A DNA stretch of 43,668 nt from Burkholderiales bacterium RIFCSPLOWO2_12_FULL_65_40 (GTDB lineage Bacteria > Pseudomonadota > Gammaproteobacteria > Burkholderiales > Burkholderiaceae_C): the NCBI GenBank assembly GCA_001770955.1, contig MESL01000045.1, forward strand, positions 1 to 43,668, read 5' to 3'. Position 1 is the first letter of the stretch; every line of letters begins with the position of its first letter. Under the pieces are notes generated by a model. That model was not told where the DNA came from. It saw only the letters and a list, made by a program, of their open reading frames with translations, and made no database searches. Positions 17,189-26,012 of this stretch are shown one piece after another. A program made the position numbers and the translations under genes.

Positions 17189-18535
17189 ATGTCCACCGTC
17201 TTCAACTTCACCTTCGTGCCCTGGTTCCGCTCGGTGGCGCCCTACATCCACAAGTTCCGCCACCAGACCTTCGTGGTGGGGCTCACGGGTGAAGCCATCG
17301 CGGCCGGCAAGCTGCACAACATCGCGCAGGACCTGGCCATGATCAAGGCCATGGGCGTCAAGATCGTGCTGGTGCACGGCTTTCGCCCGCAGGTGAACGA
17401 GCAGCTGCAGGCCAAGGGGCACCAGGCCAAGTATTCGCACGGCATCCGCATCACCGACTCGGTGGCGCTCGACTGCGCCCAGGAGGCCGCCGGCCAGCTG
17501 CGCTACGAGATCGAGGCCGCGTTCAGCCAGGGCCTGCCCAACACGCCCATGGCCGACTCCACGGTGCGCGTGATCTCGGGTAACTTCATCACGGCGCGGC
17601 CGGTGGGCATTGTCGACGGCGTGGACTTCGAACACTCGGGCCTGGTGCGCAAGGTCGATGTGGCGGGCATCCAGCGCGCGCTGGACATGGATGCGCTGGT
17701 GCTGCTCTCGCCGTTCGGTTTTTCGCCCACGGGCGAGGCCTTCAACCTGAACATGGAAGAAGTCGCCACCTCGGTGGCGATTGCGCTCAAGGCCGACAAG
17801 CTGCTGTTTTTGTCCGAGGTGCCCGGCATCCGCACCGACCCCGAAGCCCCCGAGGGCGACGACAATCCGATCGACACCGAGCTGCCCCTGGCCCAGGCCA
17901 AGCAGTTGCTGGCGCGCGTGCCGCCCAGCCAGCGCCCCACCGACACGGCCTTCTACCTGCAGCACTGCGTGAAGGCCTGCCAGGGCGGCGTGGAGCGCAG
18001 CCACATCATCCCGTTCGCCGTCGATGGTGCGCTGCTGCTTGAAATCTATGTGCACGATGGCATTGGCACCATGATCGTGGACGAGAAGCTCGAAGAACTG
18101 CGCGAAGCCACCGCCGACGACGTGGGCGGCATTCTGCAACTGATCGAACCCTTCGAGAAGGACGGCACCCTCGTCAAGCGCGACCGCACCGAGATCGAGC
18201 GCGACATCGCCAACTACACCATCATCGAGCACGATGGCGTGATCTTTGGCTGCGCCGCGCTCTACCCCTACCCGGAAAAGCGCACGGCCGAAATGGCGGC
18301 CGTCACCGTCTCGCCGCAAAGCCAGGGCACGGGGGATGGCGAGAAGCTGCTCAAGCGCATCGAGCAGCGCGCGCGCAATCTGGGACTCGAATCCATCTTT
18401 GTGCTCACCACGCGCACCATGCACTGGTTCATCAAGCGTGGCTTCGTTCAGGTGGACCCCGACTGGCTACCCGAGGCACGCAAGCGCAAGTACAACTGGG
18501 ACCGACGCAGCCAGGTGCTGGTCAAAAAACTTTAA
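17189..18535 (+). CDS. argA: N-acetylglutamate synthase (amino-acid N-acetyltransferase)
   Basis: This 448-residue protein has the classical ArgA length (E. coli 443). The N-terminal amino acid kinase-like domain (about 1-290) includes the KIVLVHGFRPQVN glycine segment and serves arginine feedback inhibition. The C-terminal GNAT domain (about 300-448) includes PQSQGTGDGEKLL, the acetyl-CoA pyrophosphate-binding loop, and MHWFIKRGF. It makes N-acetylglutamate from glutamate and acetyl-CoA, the first step of arginine synthesis. It stands alone between the eptA terminator and a dispersed repeat, with no arginine genes next to it. The ATG at 17189 lacks a strong ribosome binding site but fits family N-termini. 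Confidence 0.96.
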   Translation: MSTVFNFTFVPWFRSVAPYIHKFRHQTFVVGLTGEAIAAGKLHNIAQDLAMIKAMGVKIVLVHGFRPQVNEQLQAKGHQAKYSHGIRITDSVALDCAQEAAGQLRYEIEAAFSQGLPNTPMADSTVRVISGNFITARPVGIVDGVDFEHSGLVRKVDVAGIQRALDMDALVLLSPFGFSPTGEAFNLNMEEVATSVAIALKADKLLFLSEVPGIRTDPEAPEGDDNPIDTELPLAQAKQLLARVPPSQRPTDTAFYLQHCVKACQGGVERSHIIPFAVDGALLLEIYVHDGIGTMIVDEKLEELREATADDVGGILQLIEPFEKDGTLVKRDRTEIERDIANYTIIEHDGVIFGCAALYPYPEKRTAEMAAVTVSPQSQGTGDGEKLLKRIEQRARNLGLESIFVLTTRTMHWFIKRGFVQVDPDWLPEARKRKYNWDRRSQVLVKKL

Positions 18536-18540
18536 GCGTT

Positions 18541-18592
18541 TTTGGGGTATAGCCCAATACCATAAAGCGCTAATAGCTATTAAAAACGTAGC
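18541..18592. repeat. Dispersed palindromic intergenic repeat, copy C
   Basis: This AT-rich block just after argA contains ATAGCCCAATACC, then ATAAAGCGCTAATAGCTATT. It shares ATAAAGCGC and GCTAT with copies B and D. ATAGC and GCTAT can pair, so it may also act as the argA 3' end. Confidence 0.5.
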
Positions 18593-18667
18593 GTCTTTAC
18601 TGGGTACAGTCCCTGATGAGACTTGCGTCGGCCGCCCCGGCGGGCTGCATCCGGGGCGCAGGCAGGT

Positions 18668-19039
18668 ATGATGACAAACATGAAGATGCCAAGAACCTTT
18701 GCTGCAATGCGCCTGTGGGTGCTGGCATGGTTCATGGCGTCGCTGGGTGTCGCCATCGCCGCACCCATCGTGCACCCGCAGCCCATCCAGATCATCTGCT
18801 CCAGCACCGGCACCCTCATGCTGATGATGCAGAGCGATGACGGCACCGTCGAGAAAATGGGCAGCGTGGGCATGGACTGCCCGCTGTGCTCCCCTGCGGG
18901 CGCGCCACCAGCCGCCACTATCGGCACGCTGATCCCTCCGCTCCCCCTGGCCCACGCGCTGCTGCCCATCGAGTCGGCGCGCATTGCCGCAGCCACCGCC
19001 GCGCCGCTTCCGGCGCGCGGCCCCCCCGCGCTCTCCTGA
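18668..19039 (+). CDS. DUF2946 protein, CruR-like copper-sensing upstream ORF
   Basis: This small protein has 123 residues from 18668 (119 if it starts at 18680). It has a hydrophobic export signal (about 12-32), the motif Cys71-Pro-Leu-Cys74, and a C-terminus ARGPPALS directly before the stop. These features match the DUF2946 family. Established knowledge: in Bordetella the DUF2946 protein Bp2923/CruR heads an operon with a TonB receptor (bfrG) and a third gene. Its nascent chain senses copper through CxxC and relieves arrest on a C-terminal RAPP motif, which allows Rho termination before bfrG. Here RGPP (117-120) stands in for RAPP, and the same two gene types follow. I infer the same regulatory role. 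The start is uncertain because no well-spaced ribosome binding site is visible. Confidence 0.85.
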   Translation: MMTNMKMPRTFAAMRLWVLAWFMASLGVAIAAPIVHPQPIQIICSSTGTLMLMMQSDDGTVEKMGSVGMDCPLCSPAGAPPAATIGTLIPPLPLAHALLPIESARIAAATAAPLPARGPPALS

Positions 19040-19182
19040 CCCTTGCCCCTCCGGCCCATCCGCTACGCCCTGCGCGCGGCGGCCGGCCTGCATGCCCACG
19101 GCCCGCATACCGCCTTGCCCACCCGGGACAAGCGCTACGGCGCCATGGCGTGCCTCCGAGCCATCCGTCAGAGAGAGTTTTC
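19040..19182 (+). promoter_or_regulatory. Inter-cistronic leader, candidate Rho-termination region
   Basis: This 143-base gap between the DUF2946 stop and the receptor start begins very C-rich and G-poor (CCCTTGCCCCTCCGGCCCAT), as expected of a Rho loading site. It has no U-run terminator. It ends in a good ribosome binding site, GAGAGAG (19171-19177), for the receptor. The role is inferred from the Bordetella model. Confidence 0.4.
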
Positions 19183-21411
19183 ATGATCCGTTCCGCCGCC
19201 CCCGCCCGTGTGCCCGCCCTGCGCGCCCAGACCCCTTCGTTCACCCTGTCCCCGCTGTACGCCAGCCTGCTGGCAGGCCTGGCCTTCGCGCCTCTGACGG
19301 CCACCGCACAGAACCCCGCGACGGATACGCCCACCCTGCAATCCGTGCAGGTGGTTGACACCGCGCCCGCACCCAATGGCCGCCTCAACCTCGACACCCC
19401 GGTCGAAACCGGAAGCCGCCTGGGATTGAGCCCGCGCGAGACGCCCGCCTCCGTCACCGTGGTGGACCGCGCCACCATCGAGGCGCGCGGTGCCCAGGAC
19501 ACGCAGGAAATCCTGCGCGCCATCCCCGGCGTGACCGCGCACAACGCGCCGGGCAGCATCGGCGTGAGCTACCGGGGCTTTGGCAGTGGCTCCATTGGCC
19601 AATTATTCAACGGCATCAGCGTGCAGTATTCGATCGCAGCGCGCCCCGTGGACAGCTGGATTTATGACCGGGTCGAGGCCATTGGTGGCCCGTCGAGCTT
19701 CCTGTTCGGCTCGGGCGCCGTGGGCGGCTCGATCAACTACATCACCAAGACGGCCGATCGGCACGACTTCACCGAAGGCCAGCTGCGCCTAGGCCAGAAC
19801 AACCTCAAGGAAGTCTCGCTGGGCCTGAACCGCCGCATCGCCGGCGGCGACGGCACGGCCGGCCCGCAGCATTTCGCGCGCATCGACCTGAACCACCGCG
19901 ATGCCGGCCACTGGGTCGATGGCATGCACACGCGCTCCACGCAGCTCGCCACCTCGCTGCTTTCCGACCTGGGCGGCGGCCTCACCCACACGCTGGCCTA
20001 TGAGTACCAAAACGAGCATGTGGACCGCCCCTACTGGGGCACGCCGCTGCTCAACCCGGTAGCGGGCGAGCTGCGCATCGACCCGCGCACGCGCTTTGCC
20101 AACTACAACAGCGCCGATGGTCTGTACGCCCAGCGCGTGCAGTGGCTGCGCTCGGTCACGCAGTGGCGCGCATCCGACGCGCTGGAGCTGCGCAACACCT
20201 TCTACGTGTACGACGCCCTGCGCGACTACCGCAATGTCGAGACCTACCGCTTCAACGCCAGCAACAGCCAGGTGATCCGCTCGGCCGCGTTCCTGCAGCG
20301 CCACGACCACGAGGTGGTGGGTGACCGCGTCGAAGGAACCTACAAGAGCAGCATCGCGGGCCACAAGAGCGACTGGGCCTTCGGCCTGGACGTGAGTGTG
20401 AACCGTCAGACGCGCTTCCCCAACAGCGGATCGGGTACGGTGAGCACGGTCGATCCCTACCATTTCGGCACGGAGAATTTCTTCGACATCCCCGGCATGG
20501 TTCCGGGCTTCAAGCCCGACCGTGACAACAAGGTCACCACCACCGCGCTGTACCTGGAGAACCGCACCGCCGTGGCGCCCAAGGTCAACCTCATCACCGC
20601 CTTGCGGCACGAACGCATCGACCTGGACCTGACCAACCGCCGCGCCATCACCGCCGCCATGCCCGCGACCTACAGCCGTGGCTACAGCCCGACCACGGGC
20701 CGCATCGGAGTGGTGTGGGACATCGCCCCGGGGGCCAACCTCTACGCACAGTACTCCACGGCCGCTGATCCACCGTCGGGCATCCTGTCCACGGCCTCGT
20801 TCGCCGACGTCATGAACAACAGCGAACTGACCAGCGGCCGCCAGGCTGAGGTGGGCAGCAAGCTCGACTTCTGGGGCGGCAAGGGCACCGCCACCCTGGC
20901 GCTCTACCAGATCACCCGGCGCAACATAGCCACCCAGGACCCGAACAACCCGGGTGTCACCATTCTGGTGGGAGAGCAGTCGTCCAAAGGCGCCGAGCTG
21001 TCGGTCGGCCTGCGCCCATCGGCGCGCTGGCAGCTGCAAGCCAACCTGACGCATGTGGATGCGCGCTACGAGAACTTCATGCAGGGCGGTGTGTCCCTGG
21101 CTGGCAAGGTGCCCACCAACACCCCAGCCACGGTGGCCAACCTCTGGGTGGGCTACGCCCTCACGCCCCAGCTCCAGGCCAGCGCAGGCGTGCGCCATGT
21201 GGGCAAGGTGTACGCCAATGCGGCCAACACGCAGTGGCAGGCGGCCTACACGCTGCTCGACCTGGGCCTGGCCTGGAAGATCAACAAGACCAGTACGCTC
21301 ACCGGGCGCATCCGCAACGCCACCGACCGCGTCTATGCCGCCAACTTGGGCAGCCAGGCCTACCTCGTCGCACCACGCACGGCCGACGTGACGCTGCACG
21401 TCGCTTTCTGA
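19183..21411 (+). CDS. TonB-dependent outer membrane receptor, probably copper-linked (BfrG-like)
   Basis: This 742-residue receptor starts at ATG 19183 behind GAGAGAG. The signal peptide is about residues 1-43 (ending TATAQ). A plug domain follows (about 70-190: ETPASVTVVDRATIEARG, DTQEILRAIPGV, YRGFGSGS, then EAIGGPSSFLFGSGAVGGSINY). A 22-strand barrel closes with TLHVAF and the outer-membrane terminal Phe. By sequence it falls in the siderophore-receptor class. Its context, after a DUF2946 gene and before a PepSY protein, matches Bordetella bfrG, whose operon is repressed by copper. No Fur box was seen upstream. I infer uptake of a copper complex, with a ferric siderophore as the alternative. 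Confidence 0.92.
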   Translation: MIRSAAPARVPALRAQTPSFTLSPLYASLLAGLAFAPLTATAQNPATDTPTLQSVQVVDTAPAPNGRLNLDTPVETGSRLGLSPRETPASVTVVDRATIEARGAQDTQEILRAIPGVTAHNAPGSIGVSYRGFGSGSIGQLFNGISVQYSIAARPVDSWIYDRVEAIGGPSSFLFGSGAVGGSINYITKTADRHDFTEGQLRLGQNNLKEVSLGLNRRIAGGDGTAGPQHFARIDLNHRDAGHWVDGMHTRSTQLATSLLSDLGGGLTHTLAYEYQNEHVDRPYWGTPLLNPVAGELRIDPRTRFANYNSADGLYAQRVQWLRSVTQWRASDALELRNTFYVYDALRDYRNVETYRFNASNSQVIRSAAFLQRHDHEVVGDRVEGTYKSSIAGHKSDWAFGLDVSVNRQTRFPNSGSGTVSTVDPYHFGTENFFDIPGMVPGFKPDRDNKVTTTALYLENRTAVAPKVNLITALRHERIDLDLTNRRAITAAMPATYSRGYSPTTGRIGVVWDIAPGANLYAQYSTAADPPSGILSTASFADVMNNSELTSGRQAEVGSKLDFWGGKGTATLALYQITRRNIATQDPNNPGVTILVGEQSSKGAELSVGLRPSARWQLQANLTHVDARYENFMQGGVSLAGKVPTNTPATVANLWVGYALTPQLQASAGVRHVGKVYANAANTQWQAAYTLLDLGLAWKINKTSTLTGRIRNATDRVYAANLGSQAYLVAPRTADVTLHVAF

Positions 21412-21427
21412 CGCACGGGAGCACCGT

Positions 21428-23017
21428 ATGGTCCATGCCAAACGCTGGCTGTTCCTGATCCACCGCTGGCTGGGCGTGCTGCTGTGCGCCTTCTTTGCCA
21501 TGTGGTTTGTTTCGGGCGTGGTGATGATGTACGTGGGCTACCCCAAGCTCACGCCCGCAGAGCGGCTGGAGCACCTGCCGCCCCTGCGCTCGGCACCAGT
21601 GGTGCTGGAGCCCGCGCAGGCGCTGGCGGCGGCCGGGCTGCACGGCGGCCCACTGCAGGACCTGCGCCTGTCCCTGGCCAGCGCCGGCCGGGCCGTATAC
21701 CTGGCCACGCCCGCGCACGAGGCGCCCGGCGCACGCGCCAAGAATGCCCGCGCTCCCCGCCCCAGCGCGGTGGTCATCGACGCCACCACCGGCACGGTGC
21801 TCACCAGCGTGGACACAGCGCACGCGTTGGCCAGCGCCGCCGCCTATGCAGGAACGGGCATCGCTGTCACCCATGAAGGTGCGGTGGACGAAGACGCCTT
21901 CACCCACTCGCGCGCGCTCGATGCCCACCGGCCGCTGCACCGGGTGCGGCTGGACGACGCCGAGGGCACGGTGCTCTACATCTCCGGCAAGACCGGCGAG
22001 GTGGTGCGCGACGCCACACGCACCGAACGCGTCTGGAACTACGCGGGCGCCTGGATTCACTGGCTCTACCCTTTCCGGGGCAATGTGTTCAATGCCTACT
22101 GGACCGACATCGTGAACTGGCTGTCCATCCTGGGCATCGCGGTGACGGTGCTGGGCACCGTGGTCGGCGTGATGCGCTGGCGCTTTTCCGGCACCTACCG
22201 CAACGGCACGCGCTCGCCCTACCCTGGCGCCATGATGCGCTGGCACCACATTGCGGGCCTGCTGTTCGCGGTCATCACCTTCACCTGGATCTTCAGCGGC
22301 CTGATGTCGATGAACCCCTGGCGCATTTTCGACAGCGGCGCGGCGCCACTGCGCATGGAGGCCATGCATGGCGGCTCTCTCCTGCTGCCGGAGCAGCCCG
22401 CCAGCGTGCAGGCCCTGCTGGCCGCCGCACCGGCCAGCGTGCGCGAACTGCGCTGGACGCGCACGGCGGGCCACACGCTGGTACAGGCCACGGCCCCGGG
22501 CGTGCGCACCGCGCTGCTCGATGCGGCATCGGCCCAGGTCCACACCTGGGACAAAGGCGCACTGGAAGCCGCCGTGGCACGGCTGCTGCCCGCCCCGGTC
22601 GCGCGCATCGACACACTGCAGGCCTACGACACCTACTACTACACCCGCGATGCCCACACCATGGGCGGCGGCGCCGACAAGCCGCTGCCCGTGCTGCGCG
22701 TGGTGTTTGCCGATGCGCAGGCCAGCTGGGTGCATGTGGACCCGCACACCGGCACGGTGCTCGGCCGCATCGACAGCTACCGGCGCCTGTCCCGCTGGCT
22801 GTTCGGCATGCTGCACAGCTGGGACTGGCTGCCCCTGATCACCCTGCGCCCGCTGTGGGACATCGTGATGATCGTGCTGAGCCTGGGCGGCGTGGCCATG
22901 AGCCTGACGGGGGTGGTGATCGGCTGGCGGCGCGTGGGGCTCAAGCTGCGCGCAGCGCGCCAGCGGCGGCCGCTGCCGCAGGCGCCCGTTTTACCGATGC
23001 AGACCGATACCGCCTGA
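21428..23017 (+). CDS. PepSY-associated membrane protein
   Basis: This 529-residue protein starts 16 bases after the receptor stop, in the same operon. Membrane segments lie at about 14-36, 232-252, 275-296 and 474-500. Two large periplasmic parts carry PepSY-type repeats (about 45-220 and 300-470). The N-terminal RWLFLIHRWLGVLLC and the segment MRWHHIAGLLFAVITFTWIFSG bring paired histidines into the membrane, as in PepSY/FsrB-type ferric or cupric reductase-like proteins. Such proteins often accompany TonB receptors and may reduce or release the imported metal at the inner membrane. It corresponds in position to bp2921 of the Bordetella operon. It ends three bases before the converging HD-GYP gene. 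Confidence 0.88.
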   Translation: MVHAKRWLFLIHRWLGVLLCAFFAMWFVSGVVMMYVGYPKLTPAERLEHLPPLRSAPVVLEPAQALAAAGLHGGPLQDLRLSLASAGRAVYLATPAHEAPGARAKNARAPRPSAVVIDATTGTVLTSVDTAHALASAAAYAGTGIAVTHEGAVDEDAFTHSRALDAHRPLHRVRLDDAEGTVLYISGKTGEVVRDATRTERVWNYAGAWIHWLYPFRGNVFNAYWTDIVNWLSILGIAVTVLGTVVGVMRWRFSGTYRNGTRSPYPGAMMRWHHIAGLLFAVITFTWIFSGLMSMNPWRIFDSGAAPLRMEAMHGGSLLLPEQPASVQALLAAAPASVRELRWTRTAGHTLVQATAPGVRTALLDAASAQVHTWDKGALEAAVARLLPAPVARIDTLQAYDTYYYTRDAHTMGGGADKPLPVLRVVFADAQASWVHVDPHTGTVLGRIDSYRRLSRWLFGMLHSWDWLPLITLRPLWDIVMIVLSLGGVAMSLTGVVIGWRRVGLKLRAARQRRPLPQAPVLPMQTDTA

Positions 23018-23020
23018 GGC

Positions 23021-24643
23021 TCAGACCACGATGCCTTTGACGGCATCGATCTGCGCGGCGTCCAGAAAGCGCTCCGCGTAGCGCTGGTACACGCGCTCGC
23101 GCACGAACACATCGAACAGGTCCGGGTCGATGTGGCCGCCGTCCTTCATCTTCTGCATGATGGCCAGCGCCTGCGACAGCTTCATACCGCTCTTGTAGGG
23201 CCGGTCTGCGGCCGTGAGCGCCTCGAAAATGTCGGCAATCCCCATCATCCGCGCCTGCACCGACATCTGCGCCCGCGTGAGGCCGCGCGGGTAGCCCTTG
23301 CCGTCCATGCGCTCGTGGTGGCCGCCCGCATACTCCGGCACGTTGCGCAGGTGGCGCGGCCAGGGCAGCGTCTCCAGCATCTTGATGGTGGCGACGATGT
23401 GGTAGTTGATGGTGTCGCGCTCTGCCTGCGTGAGCGTGCCCGAGCGAATGGTAAGGTTCTCCATCTCTTCGGCCGTCAGAAAGGCCGTATGAACGCCGTC
23501 CACGTTGCGCCAGTGGCGCTGGGTACCGATGACGCGCACGCGCAGCTGGTCGGCCTCCTGCATGGCCTCGGTGCCCTGGTTGCAGCGGCGCAGGAAGGCG
23601 CGGTCGGACTCGATGGACTGCATCTCGCGCTGCAGGCCTGACAGGGCCATGCCTTCGGCCTCGGCATCCACCACCGGCCGCAGCGCCAGCTGCGCGCGCA
23701 GCGCGGCCAGCTCGGCGTCGCGCTTGAGCACCTCAAACCGCGTATCGATCAGACCGATGCGGTCGTAGAGGGTCTGCAGCTTGGTGGCCTTGTCCACCAC
23801 ATGCACCGGCGTGGTGATCTTGCCGCAATCGTGCAGCAGGCCCGCCATCTGCAGCTCGTAACGATCGCGCTCGGTCATGCGAAAGTCCGCCAGGGGCCCG
23901 GTGGTAGTGGCGTCAGCCGCCTCGGCCAGCATCATGGTCAGCTCGGGCACCCGCTCACAGTGCCCGCCGGTGTAGGGCGATTTTTCGTCGATGGCCACGT
24001 TGATCAGCTTGACGAACGACTCGAACAGGCGTTCGAGCTGGGTGATGAGCAGGCGGTTGCTCAGCGCAATGGCGGCCTGCGAGGCGAGCGACTCGGTCAG
24101 GCTCTGGTCGGCCTCGGAAAACGGCACCACCTCGCCGGTGTCCGGGTCCAGGGCATTGAGCAGCTGCAGCACGCCGATCAGTTCGCCGTCGTGGTTCTTC
24201 ATCGGCACGGTCAGGAACGACTGGGAGCGGTAGCCCGTGCGCTGGTCAAAGGCCCGCGTTCCCGAAAAGTCGAACCCCTCCTCCGCATAGGCATCGGCAA
24301 TGTTCACCGTGCGGTCGTGGATGGCGGCATAGGCGGCCACCAGCGCGTCGTTGGGCGTCCCATCGGCACGGCGCAGCGGCAGTTCGGGCAGATGGATGCG
24401 CTGCCCGGTGGTGCCCCCCTGGCGGATACCGAGCGAATCGGTGCGCATGATCTCGAACCGCAGGGCCGCCTGGTCGTCCGTCACACGGTAGAGCGTTCCG
24501 CCGTCGGCCCCCGTGAGCGCCTTGGCGGCCTCCAGGATGTTCTCCAGCAGGCGCTCGATGTCGCGCTCACGCGAGAGCGCGGCGCCGATGCCGTTGAGCT
24601 GCTCCAGGCGTCGAAAAAGGTGGTTTGCGGTGGTCTTGAGCAT
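23021..24643 (-). CDS. GAF and HD-GYP domain c-di-GMP phosphodiesterase
   Basis: The protein has 540 residues from ATG 24643, with AAAAGG upstream; the longer open frame has no matching domain. A GAF sensor domain (about 28-200) precedes an HD-GYP domain (about 210-525). Catalytic features seen: GLLHDCGKI with His271-Asp272, a downstream His415, and HHERMDGKGYP (442-452), the full diagnostic HHE and GYP triad. It should therefore hydrolyse c-di-GMP. The stretch between the HD pair and His415 is about 140 residues, roughly 100 more than in common HD-GYP proteins, and is rich in charged helices. No membrane segment is present, so it is a cytosolic sensor. The GAF ligand is unknown. Confidence 0.93.
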   Translation of the reverse strand: MLKTTANHLFRRLEQLNGIGAALSRERDIERLLENILEAAKALTGADGGTLYRVTDDQAALRFEIMRTDSLGIRQGGTTGQRIHLPELPLRRADGTPNDALVAAYAAIHDRTVNIADAYAEEGFDFSGTRAFDQRTGYRSQSFLTVPMKNHDGELIGVLQLLNALDPDTGEVVPFSEADQSLTESLASQAAIALSNRLLITQLERLFESFVKLINVAIDEKSPYTGGHCERVPELTMMLAEAADATTTGPLADFRMTERDRYELQMAGLLHDCGKITTPVHVVDKATKLQTLYDRIGLIDTRFEVLKRDAELAALRAQLALRPVVDAEAEGMALSGLQREMQSIESDRAFLRRCNQGTEAMQEADQLRVRVIGTQRHWRNVDGVHTAFLTAEEMENLTIRSGTLTQAERDTINYHIVATIKMLETLPWPRHLRNVPEYAGGHHERMDGKGYPRGLTRAQMSVQARMMGIADIFEALTAADRPYKSGMKLSQALAIMQKMKDGGHIDPDLFDVFVRERVYQRYAERFLDAAQIDAVKGIVV

Positions 24644-24714
24644 GGCGGGCCTTTTCTGCCAGCCGCTCCCGGGCCGACAAGACTGCCATGGTATCCAAAG
24701 CGCACGCAGTGTGG

Positions 24715-25359
24715 TTACAGCCGCTCGGATTCGATGATGTGCTCGCCCGGCGCGCCCTGCAGTGCGGCCTCCAGCAGGGTGCTCGCAATGCGCGCTGCCG
24801 CCACCGGCCGGTAGCGCCGGGGAATCAAGGGCCCGAGCGCACGCGACAGCCACAGGCCGGCCACCTCGCCCGGGCGCACCGTCTCGCGCTCTGCAGCAAT
24901 CAACGAGGGGCGCACGATGGTGAGCGAGGGGTAGCCGAGCGCACGCACGCCCTCCTCGGCCTGCGCCTTGGTGCGCAGATAGAAATTGCCCTGGGCACTG
25001 GCTCCCAGCGAAGAGTTGAGCGCCAGCCGCGTGGCGCCGGCCTGCCTGGCCAGGCGTGCGGTTTCGATGACGAGGTCACGGTCCACAGCAGCGAAAGCCG
25101 TTTGCGAGCCCGCCACCTTGATGGTGGTGCCCAGTGCACTGACCACGGCATCGGCCTGCCACCAAGGAGCAGCCGCATCCAGTGGTGTGAAATCGGTGAC
25201 GGGATTGCGCAGCCGCTCATGTGCCCCGAGCGGGCGGCGCGTGGGGGCGACCACCTCAGCCACCCGGGAATCAGCCAGGGCCTGGGCCAGCACTTCGCGG
25301 CCCACCGCGCCCGTGGCGCCCAGAAGCAGCAGGCGCAGAGGCTGGGCCATGGCCGTCAT
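24715..25359 (-). CDS. NAD(P)-binding Rossmann-fold protein (atypical SDR)
   Basis: The protein has 214 residues from ATG 25359; a second ATG at 25350 is possible. LLLLGATGAVGREVL near the N-terminus is the dinucleotide-binding glycine loop. A YLRTK (YxxxK) motif lies near the middle, and SLTIVRPSLI is typical of atypical SDR proteins of the NmrA/HTATIP2 type. The substrate is not known. The start lies eight bases beyond the dsbB stop on the same strand, so the two genes are probably co-transcribed. A longer in-frame start at 25407 would run into dsbB and is not favoured. Confidence 0.85.
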   Translation of the reverse strand: MTAMAQPLRLLLLGATGAVGREVLAQALADSRVAEVVAPTRRPLGAHERLRNPVTDFTPLDAAAPWWQADAVVSALGTTIKVAGSQTAFAAVDRDLVIETARLARQAGATRLALNSSLGASAQGNFYLRTKAQAEEGVRALGYPSLTIVRPSLIAAERETVRPGEVAGLWLSRALGPLIPRRYRPVAAARIASTLLEAALQGAPGEHIIESERL

Positions 25360-25367
25360 GGGGGGCT

Positions 25368-25874
25368 TCAGGCCCGGCCGGCACGCATGCCGCGCACCAG
25401 CAGCCACAGCATGGCGAGGCCGAACACCACAAACCAGACGAAGGACCAGTTGGCAATCGACCCGCCCAGGAAGGTCCAGTCAATCGCCGAGCAGTCACCT
25501 GAACCACGGAAGATCATGGGAATGGCACGGCTGACGGGATAGTTTTCGATCATGCCGTAGAAGTCGCGTCCGCACGTGGCCACTTCGGGCGGATACCACT
25601 GCAGCCAGCTCTGGCGCGCAGCCGTGAAGGCCCCAAAACCGCCCGACACCACCGCCAGCACGGTGAACGACATCCACCAGCCTTTTTTGCCGCTAAGGCT
25701 TGCCAATCCTGCGAAAACAGCTACCAAAATAAGAGCATACCGTTGCACGATACACATCGGGCAGGGCTCCAGGCCCACGACATGCTGCAGATACATGCCA
25801 AAAGCCAGCATGGCCACACAGGCCACGCTGATCAGCGCCAGCACCCGGCGGGGCGACGTAGTCAACCAATTCAT
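25368..25874 (-). CDS. dsbB: Disulfide bond formation protein B
   Basis: This 168-residue inner membrane protein has four membrane helices (about 10-30, 45-60, 68-86, 143-163). Both periplasmic cysteine pairs of DsbB are present: Cys38-Cys41 in EPCPMCIVQRY, and Cys101 with Cys128 in the second loop. It re-oxidises DsbA and passes electrons to quinone. Disulfide-containing proteins in this window, such as EptA, are plausible beneficiaries. It is followed by the SDR-like gene on the same strand and separated from the upstream cysA by 138 bases that contain a dispersed repeat. Confidence 0.97.
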   Translation of the reverse strand: MNWLTTSPRRVLALISVACVAMLAFGMYLQHVVGLEPCPMCIVQRYALILVAVFAGLASLSGKKGWWMSFTVLAVVSGGFGAFTAARQSWLQWYPPEVATCGRDFYGMIENYPVSRAIPMIFRGSGDCSAIDWTFLGGSIANWSFVWFVVFGLAMLWLLVRGMRAGRA

Positions 25875-25967
25875 TCATTCTCCTCATAGCGATTGCCGCA
25901 GGCATTGCCCACAAAACCGGCGCGGCCCAGGCCAGTGCACCCGTGGAACTGGCTCTGCCAGGCCACT

Positions 25968-26012
25968 GGGTGCGTCCCCCACGGGGGGAAGACGCGAAGC
26001 GGCTCAGGGGGG
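25968..26012. repeat. GC-rich dispersed repeat after cysA
   Basis: The block carries GTGCGTCCCCCACGGGGGGA followed by AGACGCGAAGCGGCTCAGGG. GCGTC/GACGC and CCCCC/GGGGG can fold together. It resembles a common intergenic repeat of Comamonadaceae and may serve as the 3' end of the sulfate transporter operon. Confidence 0.55.

Noticed and set aside
18536..18667. Fur box upstream of the DUF2946/TonB operon
   Set aside because: I looked for a GATAATGATAATCATTATC-like palindrome and found none; the region is mostly the dispersed repeat and GC-rich leader.
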